37,384 nucleotides of DNA, taken from positions 1 to 37,384 of the forward strand of contig JAOAIU010000067.1 in assembly GCA_026414545.1 (NCBI GenBank). The letters are read 5' to 3'. The position numbers were made by a program, and so were the translations under genes. Within the stretch, counting starts at the first letter, position 1, and each line of letters begins with the position of its first letter. The notes beneath the pieces are model-generated. The model had not been told where the DNA came from. It did not search any database and saw nothing but the letters and a program-made list of their open reading frames with translations. Positions 1-10,200 of the stretch are shown piece by piece. The DNA comes from Candidatus Saccharicenans sp. GTDB lineage: Bacteria; Acidobacteriota; Aminicenantia; Aminicenantales; Saccharicenantaceae.

Positions 1-19
1 AGATGTGTATAAGAGACAG
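1..19. other. Nextera (Tn5) mosaic-end adapter, not genomic
   Basis: The first 19 bases are identical to the Tn5/Nextera mosaic-end sequence used in tagmentation libraries. Genomic sequence begins at base 20. The adapter lies at the very edge and keeps the reading frame of the adjoining gene open by chance, so a gene caller would extend the protein into it. The right edge carries no adapter. Confidence 0.97.
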
Positions 20-2362
20 GCCTTGGTCGTAAGATTCAGAACAATCAAGACCGCAATCTATCCCACCGTCCTGGCTGTGGACTGTTCCGCTGCCGGTCCC
101 GGTCCGGCTAACATTGAGCTGGTAGCTGCCGACTGCGGCAAATCTGGCCACAAACACATCGGTACCGCTTATTTCCTTATCGTAGGTATCGGTGGTTACC
201 GGAAAGGCCGAGGATTGGGTATATCCCGTAACGTAAACATTTCCCTGGGAATCAAGGGTCAGACCGTAGGCCAGGTCATCTGCCGCTCCCCCCAAAAAAG
301 TTGAGGCCAGAACCGCCCCCAGCTTGACCGACAGCTTGGTAACCACCGCGTCCCAGCCACCGTTATGGCCAGAGTCATAGGTGCCCGAAGTTACAGGGTA
401 TCCGGCTGACCTGGTCCAACCGGCAATATAAGGATTTCCATAGCTGTCCACCACCAGGGCCCGACAGCGGTCGTCGGAAACTCCGCCCACGAAGGTCGAA
501 GCGACCAGAGAACCCAGCGAGCTATCAAACTTGCTGACAAAGATATCGGTCAGGCCAGAAAAGGTGGTATCGTAGGCACCCTCGGTGACCGGAAAATCGC
601 TGCTGCTGGTATATCCGGCAACATAAACCGCCGGGTTAGCCGTTCCTTCAAGACCAAGAGCATAGAGCTGGTCCGCCCCGCTGCCGCCGATATAAGTCGC
701 AGAATATATGAAATCAAGCATCGGGCTGAGATGCAGCACGAAGCCGTCATAGTCGCCGTTATAAGTCTTATCAAACGCGCCGGGGGTAACCGGAAAATTG
801 CTCGAACGGGTGCGGCCAGCCACCCAGAAATGCCCGAGGCCATCAACCACCACCGCTGAGGCAATGTCATAATCGCTTCCGCCGATATAAGTGGCCATGG
901 TCAGGCTGCCGAGGCTACCGGTCAGCACGGCCACAAAAGCATCCTGATTACCATTCAGGCTGGTGCTGTAAGTTCCCTCGGTCACCGGAAAATTGGTTGA
1001 ATCGGTCATCCCGGCAATAGCCACACCATTAGAGGCCGGAAGCCAGCTCAAGGCCGCGGCATAATCAGTCCCGCTTCCCCCGAGGTAGGTTGAGCCCAGC
1101 AGCAGGTTCAGGTCGGGAGCAACCTTGACTACAAAGCCATCATATTCTCCGCCCTGATACTGAGCCTGGAAGGCTCCGGTGGTCACCGGGAAATCCCGGG
1201 ACGCGGTTATACCGGTAAGATAAATGTTGCCTTCGCCGTCGATGGCCAGCCCGTTGACATAGTCCGCGCCCTGGCCGCCCAGATAGGTGGAAGCTTCGAG
1301 CTGGGTCAGGGAATTGTTAAGCCTGGAAATGAATATATCATAACTGCCATTGGCAGAAGTATCTATCACTCCAGAGGTGGTCGGGAAATCGGACTGAAAA
1401 ATGGAGACGGTATAGCCAGCTACATAGACCTGGCCTTCGGAGTTGACGGCCACACAGTATCCCCGGTCATTGCCCGTTCCGCCAATAAAAGTGGAGGCGG
1501 ACAGGGTGCTCAGGGCCGGGTCAATGACCAGGGGGTAATCCGGGTTGTAAGAACCGTGGATTTTGAATCCATACTCATTTCGGGTTCTGACCTCGTAGGC
1601 TACTTCCACATATTCCCTCCGGCCATCAATTTCTTGATAGCCCACCGGCTTAATCATCTCCAGCGGTCCGGCCGCCGTTCGTAGAACCAGATGGCCGGCT
1701 TCTGAAAGGTCAAGAGACTCAACTCCTTCAACCTTTATGTTTATCACCTCAACTCTTGAGCCCGGGTGAAGGTAGAAGAACTTCTCCACGTTCCCGCCCG
1801 AAGCCCGTAGTTCAACTTCTATTCCAGGATAAACCTCGCCCAGCTCCAGGGAATCGTAGCTAAGAAGCCTATTCTTCCAGGTCTCTGCATTGCGACCGCG
1901 AAAATAGGCTACCCTGGTTCTTGCCGACTGCCGGCCGGACGGGGAAAAAATCGTTTCCTGATTGTTTGCGGCCAGAAATTTCTCCTTGAAGACCAGAAGC
2001 CGGGCCTCATTCTGAGCCGCCACCGGAATATCCTCTTCTCCGGCTTCTCCTTTAGCCTGACCGCGGTCGAAAGAAAGCAGGCTGAAAATTAACTCTCGGT
2101 CGGTAACAGCCAGGGCCCCGGCGAACAGGTCTGCCCGGAACCTGATACGGCTGTCCCATTGTCCTTCGTTCGGGACAAAAGGAAGAGAAATCCCGGAAAG
2201 AGAGACCCGGGGGGTGGAGATGGATTTTCCTCTTACCGGCGAAGCAGGAACAGTTCTGAATCCCATTAGAACAATGGCGGCCAGGGCCGCAGCCGAAATC
2301 AACAGGCTAACCAGCCCGAAAACCTGGCCGCCGGTTACCGGCTTTCCCTTTCCTGAATTCAT
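20..2362 (-). CDS. SBBP beta-propeller-repeat surface protein, C-terminus missing
   Basis: Minus-strand reading frame from ATG at 2362 to the adapter boundary, 781 residues with no stop, so the gene is cut by the contig edge. The start is supported by AGGAAGG six bases upstream. A hydrophobic segment near residues 12-32 looks like a signal peptide or anchor. The next ~240 residues contain the PNEGQWD motif typical of the domain (DUF7948-like) that precedes SBBP repeats. At least seven repeats of about 65 residues follow, each with an STFxGG or ATYIGG motif (DNA near 1485, 1285, 1085, 884, 695, 491 and 296). The last visible part (GTGSGTV, then paired CG/CSE cysteines) starts a different module resembling bacterial Cys-containing repeat domains. 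Such proteins are usually exported cell-surface or secreted proteins of unknown ligand. It is divergent from the efflux operon. Confidence 0.9.
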
Positions 2363-2426
2363 GTTCAACCTTCCTGACAGTATTTCCAGACAGGCCATGG
2401 TCTGGATCGACCGGCCCGCTCCATCA

Positions 2427-2455
2427 ATTATAATAAACTATGACCGGACAAAACA
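2427..2455 (-). promoter_or_regulatory. Promoter candidate of the SBBP gene
   Basis: Reading the minus strand, TATAAT lies at 2432-2427 and TGTTTT at 2455-2450, 17 bases apart. The -10 is perfect and the -35 weak. The expected start near 2420 gives a leader of about 58 bases before ATG 2362. Confidence 0.4.
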
Positions 2456-2600
2456 GATGCATAACCATTCCTGGCGGCCCTATATCCAGAAAGGCCCACC
2501 GGGACGCCAGAAGTCAGTATTATATCCATTTTCGGGGAAAAAATCTCATTCGCCGTATAATTTCCACCGACCATTCCGCCAGCACTCGTGATACAAATTT

Positions 2601-2630
2601 TTGACTTGTTGCGTCGTATTAAAGTAATCT
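2601..2630 (+). promoter_or_regulatory. Promoter candidate of the RND efflux operon
   Basis: TTGACT at 2601-2606 and TAATCT at 2625-2630 with an 18-base spacer, about 30 bases before the adaptor ATG at 2659. The surrounding DNA is markedly AT-rich compared with the flanking genes. No operator dyad was obvious, so the inducer is unknown. Confidence 0.5.
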
Positions 2631-2658
2631 AAATTTAAATCAAATATAGGCGAAAAAG

Positions 2659-3900
2659 ATGAGCAAAAGGTCTAAGCCCCTGGTCATCACCCTTATTATT
2701 ATCATTTTGGGCCTGGCCCTAGGCGCCTGGCTTCTTTACAAGAAATCACCGCGGGAAAATTCGGGCAGCGCTGAAACCTCCGCGGCAACCCCGGCAGCTG
2801 AGACTCAGACTACGGCTCCCTTGCCGGTAAAGGTAGCCACGGTCAGCGTGGCCGACCTGGAAAAAAGGATTAAGTCCCCCGGTGAAGTCTTTACGGAGAG
2901 AAAAGTCATCCTGAAAGCTGAGGTTAAGGGGGTGCTTAAGAAGCTCAACATCCTGGAAGGCCGGCAGGTGCGCAGCGGAGAAGTTCTGGTTGAGCTTGAC
3001 GACACGCCATATCGGTTGCAGCTGGAGCAGGATGAAGCCACACGGCTAAAGGCTCTGTCAGAACTGTTGCTCGACCGTCTTTTCCAGCAGCCCGACCTGA
3101 CCGGGAATCCAGACGACCTGGAAAAGCTAAAAAAAGCAGAGGAATCTTTTCTACAGGCTGAGGCCGCCCACCGTGAAGGACGTATCGGCCAGGCCGAGCT
3201 GGACAGAGCCCGGCGTGACTACGAACTGGCTCTGATCAGCAGCGGCCTGAAGAGAGATGAAATAATTGCCGCCTCCAAGGGATTGACCCAGGCCGAGGTC
3301 AACGTCAAGAGGACCAGGATGGAGCTGGAAAAGACCCGGATCACCGCGCCATTTTCCGGCGTGGTCACCCAGATAAAAGTGGCCCCGGGCGAGCATATCG
3401 AGGCCGGGCGGGAAATCTGCACCCTGGTCGACCTCAGCCAGCTGAAAATCGAGGCCAAGGTGCTGGAAACGCTGATAGGCAAAATCAAGGTCGGTCGTGA
3501 AGCTGACGTCCGTTTCTCGGCCTATCCGGGAAAAGTCTTCCGGGGTCGAGTGGCAGCCATCAGTCCCCTGGTCAGCACCACAGAAAAGACCTGCAGCGTT
3601 TTCATCCAGCTGGACAACCCGTCAGGAGAAATCAAGCCGGGCATGCATGCCGAGGTAGAAATAGTTTCCGAGGTTTTCCCCCGGCGCCTGCTGGTTCCCC
3701 AGGCCGCGGTCCTGGTCCGGGGCGGCCGGCCGCTGGTTTTCGTGATAGAAAACAACCTGGCCAAGTGGCGTTACATACAGACCGGGGAAGAAAACGAGCA
3801 ATTCGTGGAAGTCCTGGACGGGGTTAAGGAAGGAGAACAGGTCATTGTCGAGGGACACCTGACCCTGGCCCACGACTCGCCAGTCCGGGTAGTGGAATGA
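2659..3900 (+). CDS. RND efflux periplasmic adaptor (membrane fusion protein)
   Basis: 413-residue HlyD/AcrA-family adaptor that would link an inner-membrane RND pump to an outer-membrane channel. An N-terminal transmembrane or signal-anchor segment covers residues 8-26, followed by a Ser/Ala/Thr-rich linker. The lipoyl half-motif VRSGEVLVELDD is near residue 105 and the returning half (TRITAPFSGVVTQ) near residue 225, with an alpha-hairpin rich in Glu, Leu and Ala between them. The barrel and membrane-proximal domains follow, ending with the family's typical GVKEGEQVIVEG. It is the first gene of a three-gene operon: the first permease starts 25 bases after its stop behind a GGAGGAG ribosome site. 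There is no Cys lipobox, so it is anchored by the N-terminal helix. The family is clear; the exported substrate is unknown. Confidence 0.93.
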   Translation: MSKRSKPLVITLIIIILGLALGAWLLYKKSPRENSGSAETSAATPAAETQTTAPLPVKVATVSVADLEKRIKSPGEVFTERKVILKAEVKGVLKKLNILEGRQVRSGEVLVELDDTPYRLQLEQDEATRLKALSELLLDRLFQQPDLTGNPDDLEKLKKAEESFLQAEAAHREGRIGQAELDRARRDYELALISSGLKRDEIIAASKGLTQAEVNVKRTRMELEKTRITAPFSGVVTQIKVAPGEHIEAGREICTLVDLSQLKIEAKVLETLIGKIKVGREADVRFSAYPGKVFRGRVAAISPLVSTTEKTCSVFIQLDNPSGEIKPGMHAEVEIVSEVFPRRLLVPQAAVLVRGGRPLVFVIENNLAKWRYIQTGEENEQFVEVLDGVKEGEQVIVEGHLTLAHDSPVRVVE

Positions 3901-3925
3901 GGGGCCGGAAGCGGGAGGAGCCACC

Positions 3926-6900
3926 ATGAACCCGGCCCGATTGGCCATAGAGAGACCGGTCACCACCCTGATGTTTTTCATCGCCGTCATTCTGCTGGGA
4001 GTGGTTTCCCTCGGTCATCTAAGCATCGACCTTCTACCAGCCATCAGTTATCCGCGCTTATCAGTTATCACTCAGTATCCTGGCGTGGCTCCGGAAGAAG
4101 TAGAGATGCTGGTAACTGTACCTCTGGAAACTTCAGTCAGCCGGATTCCCGGGCTTCGCCGGGTGGAATCCGTATCCAAGGAAGGCTTTTCCTTCATCAG
4201 TCTGGAGTTCACCTGGGGCACGGACATGGATTTCGCCCTGCTCCACACCCGGGAAAGGCTGGACTCCGCCCGGGACAGCCTGCCGGAGGGCTGCGAAAAA
4301 CCGGTCATCATCTCGCTCGACCCCCAGAGCAGTCCCATCATGACCCTGGCTCTGACTGGAGAACGAAGCCTGTTGGAACTAAAAGAGCTGGCCGAAGAGT
4401 TGATCAAGCCCAGGCTGGAGCAGATCGAAGGAATAGCTGCGGTGGAGATCACCGGCGGGGGGGAAAGAGAAATCCAGGTCGAGGTGGACCCGGAAAAGCT
4501 GGCGGCCTACGGCCTGACCATCGAAACTGTTTCCCAGAAAATCGCCAGTTTTAACCGCAGCCTGCAGGGCGGGACCATCCTCAAGGGAAAATTCATCTAT
4601 TCCCTGAGGATTGCCGGTGAATTCAGCAGGGTTGGGGAAATTGAGGAGATCCCGGTAAAGTTTACCGGCGACGGCGGTGTGGTGCTCTTAAAGCATATCG
4701 GCCGGGTGGTGGATACTATCAAGGAACGCGAGGGTACCACCAGGTTGAACGGCCGGGACAGCATCGGGCTCCTGGTCAGGAAAGAATACGGGAGCAACAC
4801 GGTGCAGGTCACCCGGGCCGCGAAGGAAGTCATCGAGCAAATCAGGAAAGAAAATCCGGGAGTCAATCTGGAAATCATTTCCGAGCAGGCCGGCTATATC
4901 CAGAGCGCCATAGATTCCACCAGGGAAGAGATTCTCCAGGGGGCCATCCTGGCTTTTCTGACCCTGTTGATTTTTCTGCAGGAATGGAAATCACCTCTGA
5001 TCATTGGAACGGTCATCCCCATCTCCATCATCGGAGTTTTTAACATTCTTTTTCTCCGCGATATCACGCTAAACCTGATGTCGCTGGGAGGACTGGCCCT
5101 GGGTGTGGGCATGCTGGACGATACCGCCGTGGTGGTTTCCGAAAACATCTTCCGGCACCGCCAGCTGGGAAGGCCGGTCAGGGAAGCGGCCAGCCTGGGC
5201 ACCCGCGAGGTTATCAGCCCGGTGGTGGCTTCGGTCCTGACCACCATCGTGGTTTTTCTGCCGGTGATCTATGTCAAAGGCCTGGCCGGGCAGCTATTCA
5301 GGGACACGGCCCTGACCGTAACCTATACCTTGCTTTCGGCCCTGCTGGTCTCGGTCACCCTGCTTCCGATGCTGGCCTCTCGCGAAAGATTGATGTCCTG
5401 GCCGGACAGAGTCCTGCCCCGCTTAAATTTCCTTGGCTTCAGGAAAATTCAGACCGAAGCCGGAGCAAGGGGCTGGTGGTTCTACCCCTGGCTTGGTCTC
5501 AAGTTCATCCTGTACAACCTGGTCCTGCTGGTATCCTGGTTGCTGGGCACGGCGGTCAGGGCACTTGGCTGGATTCTCAGCCTGATATCCAGGTTGATTT
5601 CCAGGCTGCTAAAACCCATTTTCGAGGCCACTTTCCAGTTCTTTAACCGGAATTACCAGAAGTTCGTGGACCGCCATTCTGTCCTACTGGACTGGTCGCT
5701 GGAGCACAAGAAAACCACCTTTTACCTGTCCGCAGCTCTTCTCTCTCTAATCCTGGCGCTGGGTCTGGTTCTGCCCCGGGAGCTGATGCCACCCATCAGA
5801 ACCTCGAGTTTCAACATCAACCTAAAGACTCCGGCCGAATATTCGCTCCAGCAGACCGAACAAATCGTGGCCCTGGTGGAAAACTGGCTGCTCCAGCAAC
5901 CGGTTTGCCGGAGAGTCTTTTCCCAGGTGGGAATAATTTCCAGCAGCGAATCTTTCCGGCCGGAGGTCTCGGTCAATTCGGCGGTGGTGGCGGTTGAAGC
6001 CAGGAACTACAAGGCGCTGGACAGATTGATGGCCGGGGTTAGAAAATACCTGTCCGGTTTTCCGGAGCTGGCTTCTTCCGTCAGCCGGGAGCAGACCACC
6101 CTGGGTGAATTCCTGGCCCTGACCTCAGGAGAAATCGCGCTCAAGGTCAAGGGCCAGAACCTGGAAATCCTGCGGCAGGTGGCTCAGGAGTTTGCTAGGA
6201 AATTGCAGTCTGTCGAGGGACTGACCGACATCAACCTTAACCTGCAAAAAGGCAAGCCCCAGCTCCTGATAAAAATAAACAGGGAAGCCCTGGCCCGGTA
6301 TCCCAACCTGTCACCGGGAGAGCTGGCCAGTTTCCTAGTCCAGGCGGTCAGGGGGTCCCTGGCCACCAAGTACCGGGAAATGGAAAAGAAATATGACGTT
6401 AGGGTCTGGCTGGAACCGGAATCCAGGAAGACGGTCGACCGGGTGCTCGCTTCTTTCTATCCCTTCGGCCAGATGCTCATCCCGCTCAGGGAGCTGGTCA
6501 GCTACCAACTGGTGGAGGGACTTAATGAAATCAGGCGGGAAAACCAGGAAAGGGAAATTCTCATCACAGCCAACCTCCGGGGCCGAAAGTTCAGCCGGGT
6601 GGTCCCTGACATCCAGAACCTGATTCAGAGAATGAACCTGCCGGCCGAGTACCGGATCCAGTTCGGCGGGGAGAGGGAGGAAATGACCACCAGCTTCCGC
6701 TCGCTGCTGCTGGCCTTCCTGATGGCCGTGGTCCTGATTTACATGATCATGGCCGCCCAGTTCGAATCGCTGCTCCATCCCTTCCTGATAATGTTTACTA
6801 TTCCGATGGGATTAGTAGGAACCGTCCTGCTGCTGCTGGCCACCGGGCAGAGCCTAAACGTCATCTCCCTGATCGGGGTGGTGGTCCTGGTGGGCATTGT

Positions 6901-7201
6901 GGTCAACAATGCCATCGTGGAGATAGATTACATCAATCAGCTGCGGCGCGAGGGGCACCCGCTGCGCCGGGCGATTACCGAAGGCACGGCTACCCGCCTG
7001 CGCCCGATCATGATGTCGACCCTGAGCACGGTAGCCGGTCTGGTCCCCATGGCTCTGGGGCTGGGCCGGGGAGCTGAATTGCTACGGCCGCTGGCTATCG
7101 CCGTCATCGGCGGACTGACCTCTTCGCTCTTTCTAACTCTGGTGCTTATCCCGGTTCTTTATGAATTTGTGGAAACCAGGCTACGCAGGAAAGAAGCCTG
7201 A
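3926..7201 (+). CDS. RND-family efflux permease (HAE1 type), first of two
   Basis: 1091-residue inner-membrane proton-driven pump subunit of the AcrB/SwrC superfamily. Two similar halves are visible, each with a first helix, a large periplasmic porter loop and five clustered helices. The TM4 motif has Asp398-Asp399; aligned by eye, Asp399 corresponds to AcrB Asp407 and the next position is Thr. TM10 has the VVNNAI motif (Asn994-Asn995) where AcrB has Lys940, as in SwrC-like members. An unusual segment of about 85 residues (roughly 490-575), rich in Trp, Leu and Arg and containing extra hydrophobic stretches, lies between the two halves and explains the extra length compared with its 1010-residue neighbour. 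A GGAGGAG ribosome site precedes the ATG. It probably pairs with the next permease, as MdtB does with MdtC. Confidence 0.94.
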   Translation: MNPARLAIERPVTTLMFFIAVILLGVVSLGHLSIDLLPAISYPRLSVITQYPGVAPEEVEMLVTVPLETSVSRIPGLRRVESVSKEGFSFISLEFTWGTDMDFALLHTRERLDSARDSLPEGCEKPVIISLDPQSSPIMTLALTGERSLLELKELAEELIKPRLEQIEGIAAVEITGGGEREIQVEVDPEKLAAYGLTIETVSQKIASFNRSLQGGTILKGKFIYSLRIAGEFSRVGEIEEIPVKFTGDGGVVLLKHIGRVVDTIKEREGTTRLNGRDSIGLLVRKEYGSNTVQVTRAAKEVIEQIRKENPGVNLEIISEQAGYIQSAIDSTREEILQGAILAFLTLLIFLQEWKSPLIIGTVIPISIIGVFNILFLRDITLNLMSLGGLALGVGMLDDTAVVVSENIFRHRQLGRPVREAASLGTREVISPVVASVLTTIVVFLPVIYVKGLAGQLFRDTALTVTYTLLSALLVSVTLLPMLASRERLMSWPDRVLPRLNFLGFRKIQTEAGARGWWFYPWLGLKFILYNLVLLVSWLLGTAVRALGWILSLISRLISRLLKPIFEATFQFFNRNYQKFVDRHSVLLDWSLEHKKTTFYLSAALLSLILALGLVLPRELMPPIRTSSFNINLKTPAEYSLQQTEQIVALVENWLLQQPVCRRVFSQVGIISSSESFRPEVSVNSAVVAVEARNYKALDRLMAGVRKYLSGFPELASSVSREQTTLGEFLALTSGEIALKVKGQNLEILRQVAQEFARKLQSVEGLTDINLNLQKGKPQLLIKINREALARYPNLSPGELASFLVQAVRGSLATKYREMEKKYDVRVWLEPESRKTVDRVLASFYPFGQMLIPLRELVSYQLVEGLNEIRRENQEREILITANLRGRKFSRVVPDIQNLIQRMNLPAEYRIQFGGEREEMTTSFRSLLLAFLMAVVLIYMIMAAQFESLLHPFLIMFTIPMGLVGTVLLLLATGQSLNVISLIGVVVLVGIVVNNAIVEIDYINQLRREGHPLRRAITEGTATRLRPIMMSTLSTVAGLVPMALGLGRGAELLRPLAIAVIGGLTSSLFLTLVLIPVLYEFVETRLRRKEA

Positions 7202-7222
7202 ATCCGGTTTGGTTGAGCCAAG

Positions 7223-10200
7223 ATGAGGTTCTTCATAGAACGACCGATAGCCACCCTGATGGTCTACCTGGCCCTGCTGGCTCTGGGCCTATATTCCCTG
7301 TTTCACATCCCTCTGGAGCTGGCCCCGCAGGAGGAATTTCCCCGGGTTGATATCTCTGCCTCGTGGCCAGGGGCCTCACCCGAGGTCATGCAAACCCAGG
7401 TTACAGCCTTACTGGAAGAAGCGGTCCTGACCGTCAGGGGCATTCGCCAGATCAGCTCTACCAGCAACCTCGGTTCCTGCCGGCTGACCATTGAGTTTGA
7501 CCCCAAGCTCAACCTGGAATTCACCAACCTGGCCCTGAGAGAAGCCATCGGTCGGGTTCTGCCGGAACTCCCCTACGGCGTTAAACCGGTGGTTGAACCT
7601 TACATTCCAGAAGATTTCAGGGTCAGGCCCTTCCTGACCTACACCATCTCGGGCAACTACCCGCTACAGACCCTCAGGGAAATCGTCAAAGACCGGCTGG
7701 AAATCGGCCTGGGGTCGATCAGTGGAGTCTCCAGGGTGGAGGTCAGCGGGGGCTCCGACCTCAACGTCCGCCTGACCCTGGACCAGAAAAAGCTCAGGGA
7801 CCTGAGCCTACATCCTTACCTGATCGTTCAGGCCCTGGTCCAGGCTCTGGAGATTTACCCCTCGGCCAGGGTCCAGAAAGACCGGGAAGAATACCTGCTG
7901 CGGGTGGCCATGGCCCCGGCCGACATAAAGGACCTGGGCGAATTGATCGTCCGCCACCAGGGTTCGGTCCCGGTAAGAATAAAGGACGTGGCCACGGTCA
8001 GCCTGGAACACGCCGAGATTTTTCACCTCAACCGGATCAACGGCCAGCCGACCATCATGCTGCGGGTTCTCAAGGAGAAGGGGAAAAATACCCTGAAAGT
8101 GGCCCGGCAGGTCAAAGCCAGACTGGAACAGGTCAAGAAGAACCTGCCGACTGACCTGACCTTCCGGGTAGTAGACGACGAGAGTCAGGAAATCCTGGAC
8201 AATCTCCACCATCTCTATCTGCTGGCCTCGGTTATTACCCTGCTCATCTTTCTTATGATTTTCATCATCATCAGGAAACTTTCGCCCTCGCTCCTGATCC
8301 TTTCCTCGGTTATTTTTTCAGCGGTAATTTCATTCAATTTCATTTACCTCTTCAAAATATCACTGAACATGTTAACCCTGGGTGCCCTGGCCCTGGGCTT
8401 CGGAATCTTCGTCGACAATTCCATCGTGGTTTTTGAAAACATCCTTCGGCTCAGGGAATCAGGTCTGGCTCCGAAGGAGGCGGCCATTGAGGGAGCCCGG
8501 CAGGTCATCACGCCGGTGCTGGCCTCCACTCTCACCACCATCGGGGTGTTTTTCTGTTTTCCCTTTTTTCAGGGCAGGCTGCGCATCTACTACCTGCCGC
8601 TGGGAATAGTCATGTCCCTGGCCCTAACCACTTCCCTTCTGGTCTCTTTTTCACTAATCCCGGCTCTCAGCCCGCGGCTCCTGTATCCTCGAACCGGAAA
8701 ACAGAGGGGCCGGGTCTTCTCTGCTTTTGAAAAGGTTCTCCGCTTCAGCCTGAAGCATCCGGTCGAAATCCTGCTGATAATCGGGCTCATCACCTTCGGC
8801 AGCTACCGGATTTTTAAGAAAAACGTGGCCATCGGAGAGTTCTTCCGCTGGTATTCCCGGGACCGCCTCAACATATCGGTGACCATGCCAGCCGGAACCA
8901 GGATCGAAGTCACCGATGAGCTCGTTCGGAAATTTGAAGAAAAGGCCCTGGCTTACCCCTGCCAGAAACAGGTCAACAGCCAGGTCTTCAGCGAACGGGG
9001 CTTCCTGGACATCACCTTCCCCCCCGAAGTGGAACTCTCGGCTCACCCCTACATCCTCAAAGACGAGCTCATCAGGCTGGCCACCAACTTTGCCGGGGTC
9101 AGCATCAGCGTCTATGGCTTTGATCCCCAGGGTTACTATTCCGCTATGAGCGCCGGCCGCTACCTCGATTCCTATATAAGAATCTACGGTTACAACCTGA
9201 AAAAGCTGCAGGACATCGCCGCCGACCTGGAAACCAGACTCAGGAGGAATCCCCGGGTTGGCGAAATTAAGTCCATAACCGGGCAGTATTACTGGGGCGA
9301 TGTCACCTCAACCGAGTACGTGCTCAGGGTCAAGGAAGAAGCCCTGGCCAGGTACAACCTCGACCCCAATTATGTTTTCTACCAGTTGCAGAGCATGGTC
9401 CGGGGCGCCTTTGGCCTCAAGCTCCAGGCCGTCATCCAGGGCAAGGAAAGGTTTATCGAAATCAAGTTTCCCGAAGCCGAGAACCAGGAGCTCAACCGGC
9501 TGCTGGAGATGCTCCTGGTCTCCCCGTCCGGTGAACAGCTCCAGGTCAGGGACCTGCTGGCCCTGGAAAAAAAGGAGATACCAGGCTCCATCTACCGGGA
9601 AAACCAGCAATTCCAGATGACGGTAATGTGGGAATTCAAGGGACCGTACAAGGCTGCCGAAAATTACCGGAAAGCCATCTTTTCAGCCCTCAGCCTACCG
9701 CCGGGTTTTACCGCCACCATGGAATATGCCTACTTTATGACCACCGAGGAAAAGTCCCAGCTCAAGTTCGGGCTGCTGGCCGCCCTGGCCATCATCTTTG
9801 TCATCCTGGCCGCCCTCTACGAGTCATTCATCCAGCCTTTCATAGTCATGCTGGCGGTTCCCCTGTCTCTGGCCGGGGTCTTCCTGGCTTTCGTCATTGC
9901 CGGTTACCCTTTCGACTCTTCCGCTTATATCGGGCTGATCCTTCTGGCCGGGATCGTGGTCAACAATGCCATCATTCTGGTGGACCACATCAATCATACC
10001 AGGAAAACTTCCGGATTGAGCCTGGTGGAAGCGGTAATCAAAGGCACCAGGGAAAGAATCCGACCGGTGTTCATGACCACGGCCACCACCGTGTTCGGGC
10101 TCCTGCCGATGCTGTTGATACAACTGGAAACCGGACGGCGACAGATCTGGTCCAGCCTGGCCCTGGCCACCCTGGGAGGGTTGACCGCATCGGCCCTGTT

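Noticed and set aside
1-1560. 200-bp periodic repeats as a CRISPR array
   Set aside because: The periodicity is in-frame coding for SBBP repeats; units are diverged and spaced about 200 bp.
2214-2591. 125-codon plus-strand frame
   Set aside because: It is antisense to the start of the SBBP gene, has no ribosome site and has random composition.
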